Positions 60,816 to 62,446 of a DNA stretch of 62,446 nucleotides are shown one piece after another. Within the stretch, counting starts at the first letter, position 1. Every line of letters starts with the position of its first letter. Origin of the DNA: Acidobacteriota bacterium (GTDB lineage Bacteria > Acidobacteriota > Blastocatellia > RBC074); NCBI GenBank assembly GCA_016710075.1, contig JADJLO010000026.1, forward strand, positions 1-62,446, given 5' to 3'. The position numbers and the translations under genes were made by a program. The notes below the pieces were generated by a model. It ran no database searches and was not told the DNA's origin. It saw only the letters and a list, made by a program, of their open reading frames with translations.

Positions 60816-61052
60816 CTATGCGGCCTTTTTTAATGATTCTTGCACTTGCTGAGGTAACTCGACAAAGACAAATCGATTAGCTGAATAAAGATAGTCCTCA
60901 CCGCTTTCATCTATGATTCGGAGATCGCTATTGGCAAAGGCTTCTTTGTCAGCAATTACACGGTAGATTTTGTGCAATTCAAGCGATGCTGGATAGTCAG
61001 TGTTGTTAATGCAGACAGCAAATTTGACATCAGGCTCAATATTGGTATTCAT
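60816..61052 (-). CDS. Unknown small protein
   Basis: The 78-residue product MNTNIEPDVKFAVCINNTDY PASLELHKIYRVIADKEAFA NSDLRIIDESGEDYLYSANR FVFVELPQQ belongs to a recognisable family of ~75-residue proteins (F-A-V-C-I-x-N-x-x-Y-x-A-S-L-E-x-x-K-x-Y-x-x-x-x-D...D-E-S-G-E-D-Y-L-Y). Role unknown. It starts five bases after the stop of the 61057 gene, so the two are probably co-translated. Intact. Confidence 0.75.
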   Translation of the reverse strand: MNTNIEPDVKFAVCINNTDYPASLELHKIYRVIADKEAFANSDLRIIDESGEDYLYSANRFVFVELPQQVQESLKKAA

Positions 61053-61056
61053 AGTG

Positions 61057-61312
61057 TTAATCCAAATATCTTTTTCTTTTAAATTCTTTTCTGCCGATAC
61101 CGTGCGCCTCCTACCAATGCAGCTCTGCTAATCGAACTTGTCCATCTGCTAGCTTAACATTGGCAATCCTTTTACTTTGCGCCAGCGACACTTTCCCATA
61201 GATCTTACGAAGGCGCGATAATTCAAGAATTCCACTCCCCAATGGCAATAATTTCAATACCCGTGATTTCACCTACGATTTCGAATCCATAATGGCATTT
61301 AATTGAGTTCCA
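61057..61312 (-). pseudogene. Unknown small protein, frameshift and in-frame TAG
   Basis: Joined phases give DFEIVGEITGIEIIAIG, ELSRLRKIYGK, GIANVKLADGQVRLAELHW, then TAG, and in phase EAHGIGRKEFKRKRYLD to TAA 61057. The block A-x-V-x-L-A-D-G-x-x-R-x-A-E-L-H-W-Y-E-A-H-G-I-G-R-K-E-F-K-I-K-R-x-L is a conserved family of ~80-residue proteins; the tyrosine after HW is replaced by TAG (one-base change from TAC/TAT). Upstream partner in a two-gene cassette. Confidence 0.65.
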
Positions 61313-61330
61313 GGTTTGAGGCCATATTGA

Positions 61331-61422
61331 CCCTAACAAAACGTTCAACGGGCGTGGCCGTGTGAACACTCAGAAAACATGAACCGCCTGACGGCCACGC
61401 TCCGGTGCAATAAATGTTCGAC
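61331..61422 (-). repeat. attC site, type B, right box gttcgac
   Basis: Left box ccctaac, right box gttcgac (partner gtcgaac at 61916), arms GTTCAACGGGCGTGGCCG and ACGGCCACGCTCCGGTGCAAT. Confidence 0.92.
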
Positions 61423-61442
61423 CAAAATGGCAAGATCAAGTC

Positions 61443-61910
61443 TTACCAATTAGTAATTAATTTTCCGACTTCATCTTTTAGCTGCAAATAATTCGTGCCT
61501 TTTTTCGTTGTGATCCTTTTGAGACTATAAGCCTTATATTGATCAATCTGCTCAATTATCTTTCCACGATATTTGGGATCACTGACACCTCGTCTATCGG
61601 ATAACTTTCTTTCGATTTTTACGGCAAGATGCCAACGATTCTTGTCATCTGGTTCGATAATGATATGGGACGTACTAGGTTACCCTTCTTTACTGTAAAA
61701 GTCACAATCATAGCCAAGTTTTATTTTGCCAATGTGTCCATATAAATTCCCGAACCCGTGATTGAACTGGTTCTGGGTTTTGTCCCACTGGAACAGTGAA
61801 CGGCCCGATTCTCTCAAGCAACGATTTTTTAAATCTCTCTCATTCGCATTCTGAGTCGAACCAACAAGGAAAAAAGTAATAATTGCGCGATGAGGACGTG
61901 TCGCTATCAA
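61443..61910 (-). pseudogene. Unknown secreted protein, frameshifted (family shared with 53764 gene)
   Basis: Pieces in order: HRAIITFFLVGSTQNANERD (signal-like), LLERIGPFTVPVGQNPEPVQ SRVREFIWTHWQNK, CDFYSKEG, TSHIIIEPDDKNRWHLAVKI ERKLSDRRG, KRITTKKGTNYLQLKDEVGK LITNW to TAA 61443. The R-E-F-I-W-x-H-W-Q-N-K and H-I-x-I-E-P-x-x-x-x-x-W blocks match the 53764 gene. At least two indels. The cassette border pair gttcgac/gtcgaac shows the unit is complete. Confidence 0.6.
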
Positions 61911-61915
61911 TAGAG

Positions 61916-62001
61916 GTCGAACAACTAGTTCACCGGGCGTGGCCGTGTGACGCTGAGTTACTGACGACCGGACGGCCACGCTCGGTGCATGGATGTTCGG
62001 C
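61916..62001 (-). repeat. attC site, type B
   Basis: Left box gtcgaac, right box gttcggc (partner gccgaac at 62438), arms GTTCACCGGGCGTGGCCG and GACGGCCACGCTCGGTGCAT. Confidence 0.9.
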
Positions 62002-62004
62002 TGT

Positions 62005-62360
62005 TTTTTGTAAATCAAAAACTGCCGCGTAACCAAGCACGCCCAAAGAAAACTAAAGTACTGCCGTGGCAAACCGTTTATCAATAATGCAAACGTTCCC
62101 AGCCCCAAGATTTCCCTTGTTTTTTGACACTGATCACCTCACGAAAACCCAATGAGACAAGCAATGCCTGTAAAAATAAAAGCGTTATGATTTCGCAATA
62201 ACCATTTGCGCTGCGACATGTGCATTATCAGGATCGGATGTGTCTCAATCGTTTGCCAAAAGTTATGATTCGCCAATTGCTGATGGATGAGCACTCCAAT
62301 TATCGTCAGAATGGACAAGGCAAGAAACCAGCGTACTGTCTGTGTTTGTGTGACAGCCAT
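62005..62360 (-). pseudogene. Unknown three- to four-helix membrane protein, one frameshift
   Basis: From ATG 62360: MAVTQTQTVRWFLALSILTI IGVLIHQQLANHNFW, RNHNAFIFTGIACLIGFS then a TGA at 62139. In another phase the sequence continues EILGLGTFALLINGLPRQYF SFLWACLVTRQFLIYKKQP, two more hydrophobic segments, up to the attC. I infer a single protein broken by one or two indels; a real 73-residue protein ending at 62139 is also possible. No family recognised. Confidence 0.55.
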
Positions 62361-62437
62361 TTTTCATACGACAGTTAATTATACAGAAACACCAAAATCT
62401 ACTCGCGCACTTTTAAAGTCTCGTTATCACGACGGAA

Positions 62438-62446
62438 GCCGAACGA
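62438..62446 (-). repeat. attC site, left end only (cut by window edge)
   Basis: gccgaacga at the last bases matches right box gttcggc at 61995, showing that the array continues beyond the window. Confidence 0.7.

Overview
The window is almost entirely an integron gene-cassette array. From about position 1095 to the right edge I find about 70 attC recombination sites, one every ~0.8 kb, separating small, mostly single-gene cassettes. Each attC reads on the plus strand as a left box of type RYYYAAC (gcctaac, gccgaac, gcccaac...), an imperfect inverted repeat, and a right box of type GTTRRRY (gttaggc, gttcggc...). The unpaired arm base puts the attC sites in the orientation of the minus strand, and nearly every credible gene is on the minus strand with its own attC just to its left. 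No integron integrase, attI site or cassette promoter is visible; by the polarity of the array they should lie to the right of this window. No rRNA, tRNA or core housekeeping gene is present, so the host cannot be named. The mix of cassette contents (amidase, TonB-domain proteins, VOC proteins, NTF2-like proteins, DUF2834, DUF4279, class C serine hydrolases) fits an environmental bacterium. Base composition varies strongly from cassette to cassette, as expected for cassettes of different origin.

Layout. 1-1090: decayed IS481-type element. 1095-17200: acetyltransferases, amidase, NTF2-like protein, SMR efflux pump, four glyoxalase-fold (VOC) proteins counted to 10.2 kb along with DUF6512 and a reductase, then serine hydrolases, an alpha/beta hydrolase and a squalene-cyclase-like protein, interrupted by two copies of one IS200/IS605-type element (about 4490-5930 and 14160-15713). 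17.2-33 kb: small membrane proteins, intradiol-dioxygenase-like protein, VOC proteins, retropepsin-like protein, NHL-repeat protein, D-aminoacylase-like protein and a subclass B3-like metallo-hydrolase. 33-62.4 kb: toxin-antitoxin pairs (MazEF-like, BrnTA-like), a PLP decarboxylase, TolB-like, DinB-like, TonB-domain, methyltransferase, epimerase, esterase, SUMF1-like, cupin, nucleotidyltransferase and many unknown small proteins.

In the attC entries below, 'left box' and 'right box' are plus-strand readings. The last six bases of a right box and of the following left box belong to the same cassette, so they should be reverse complements; many are, including unusual ones (gttatgt/acataac, gttagca/tgctaac, gttcgtc/gacgaac, gttgtgc/gcacaac, gttatac/gtataac, gttcgac/gtcgaac). 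Recurrent attC types are labelled A (arms with CAGTGG and CCACTGC), B (CCGGGCG and GCTCCGGTGC), C (ACCGGGGC and CCTCCGGT, with AAGACGGCGG), D (CCGGGCCGCCGCCCTTC and CCGGTAGAACGAAGAG), E (GTTAACCGTGCCG and GGCGCGGCTACGGTTG) and F (TTCGAGCTAAGCGG and AGCGAGGGG).

About a third of the genes carry a frameshift or an in-frame stop, several in homopolymer runs. Either the sequence retains indel errors or many cassettes are decaying; both are probably true. A duplicated DUF2834 cassette is identical in extent at both copies and breaks exactly at the attC crossover points, which is direct evidence of integrase-type shuffling.
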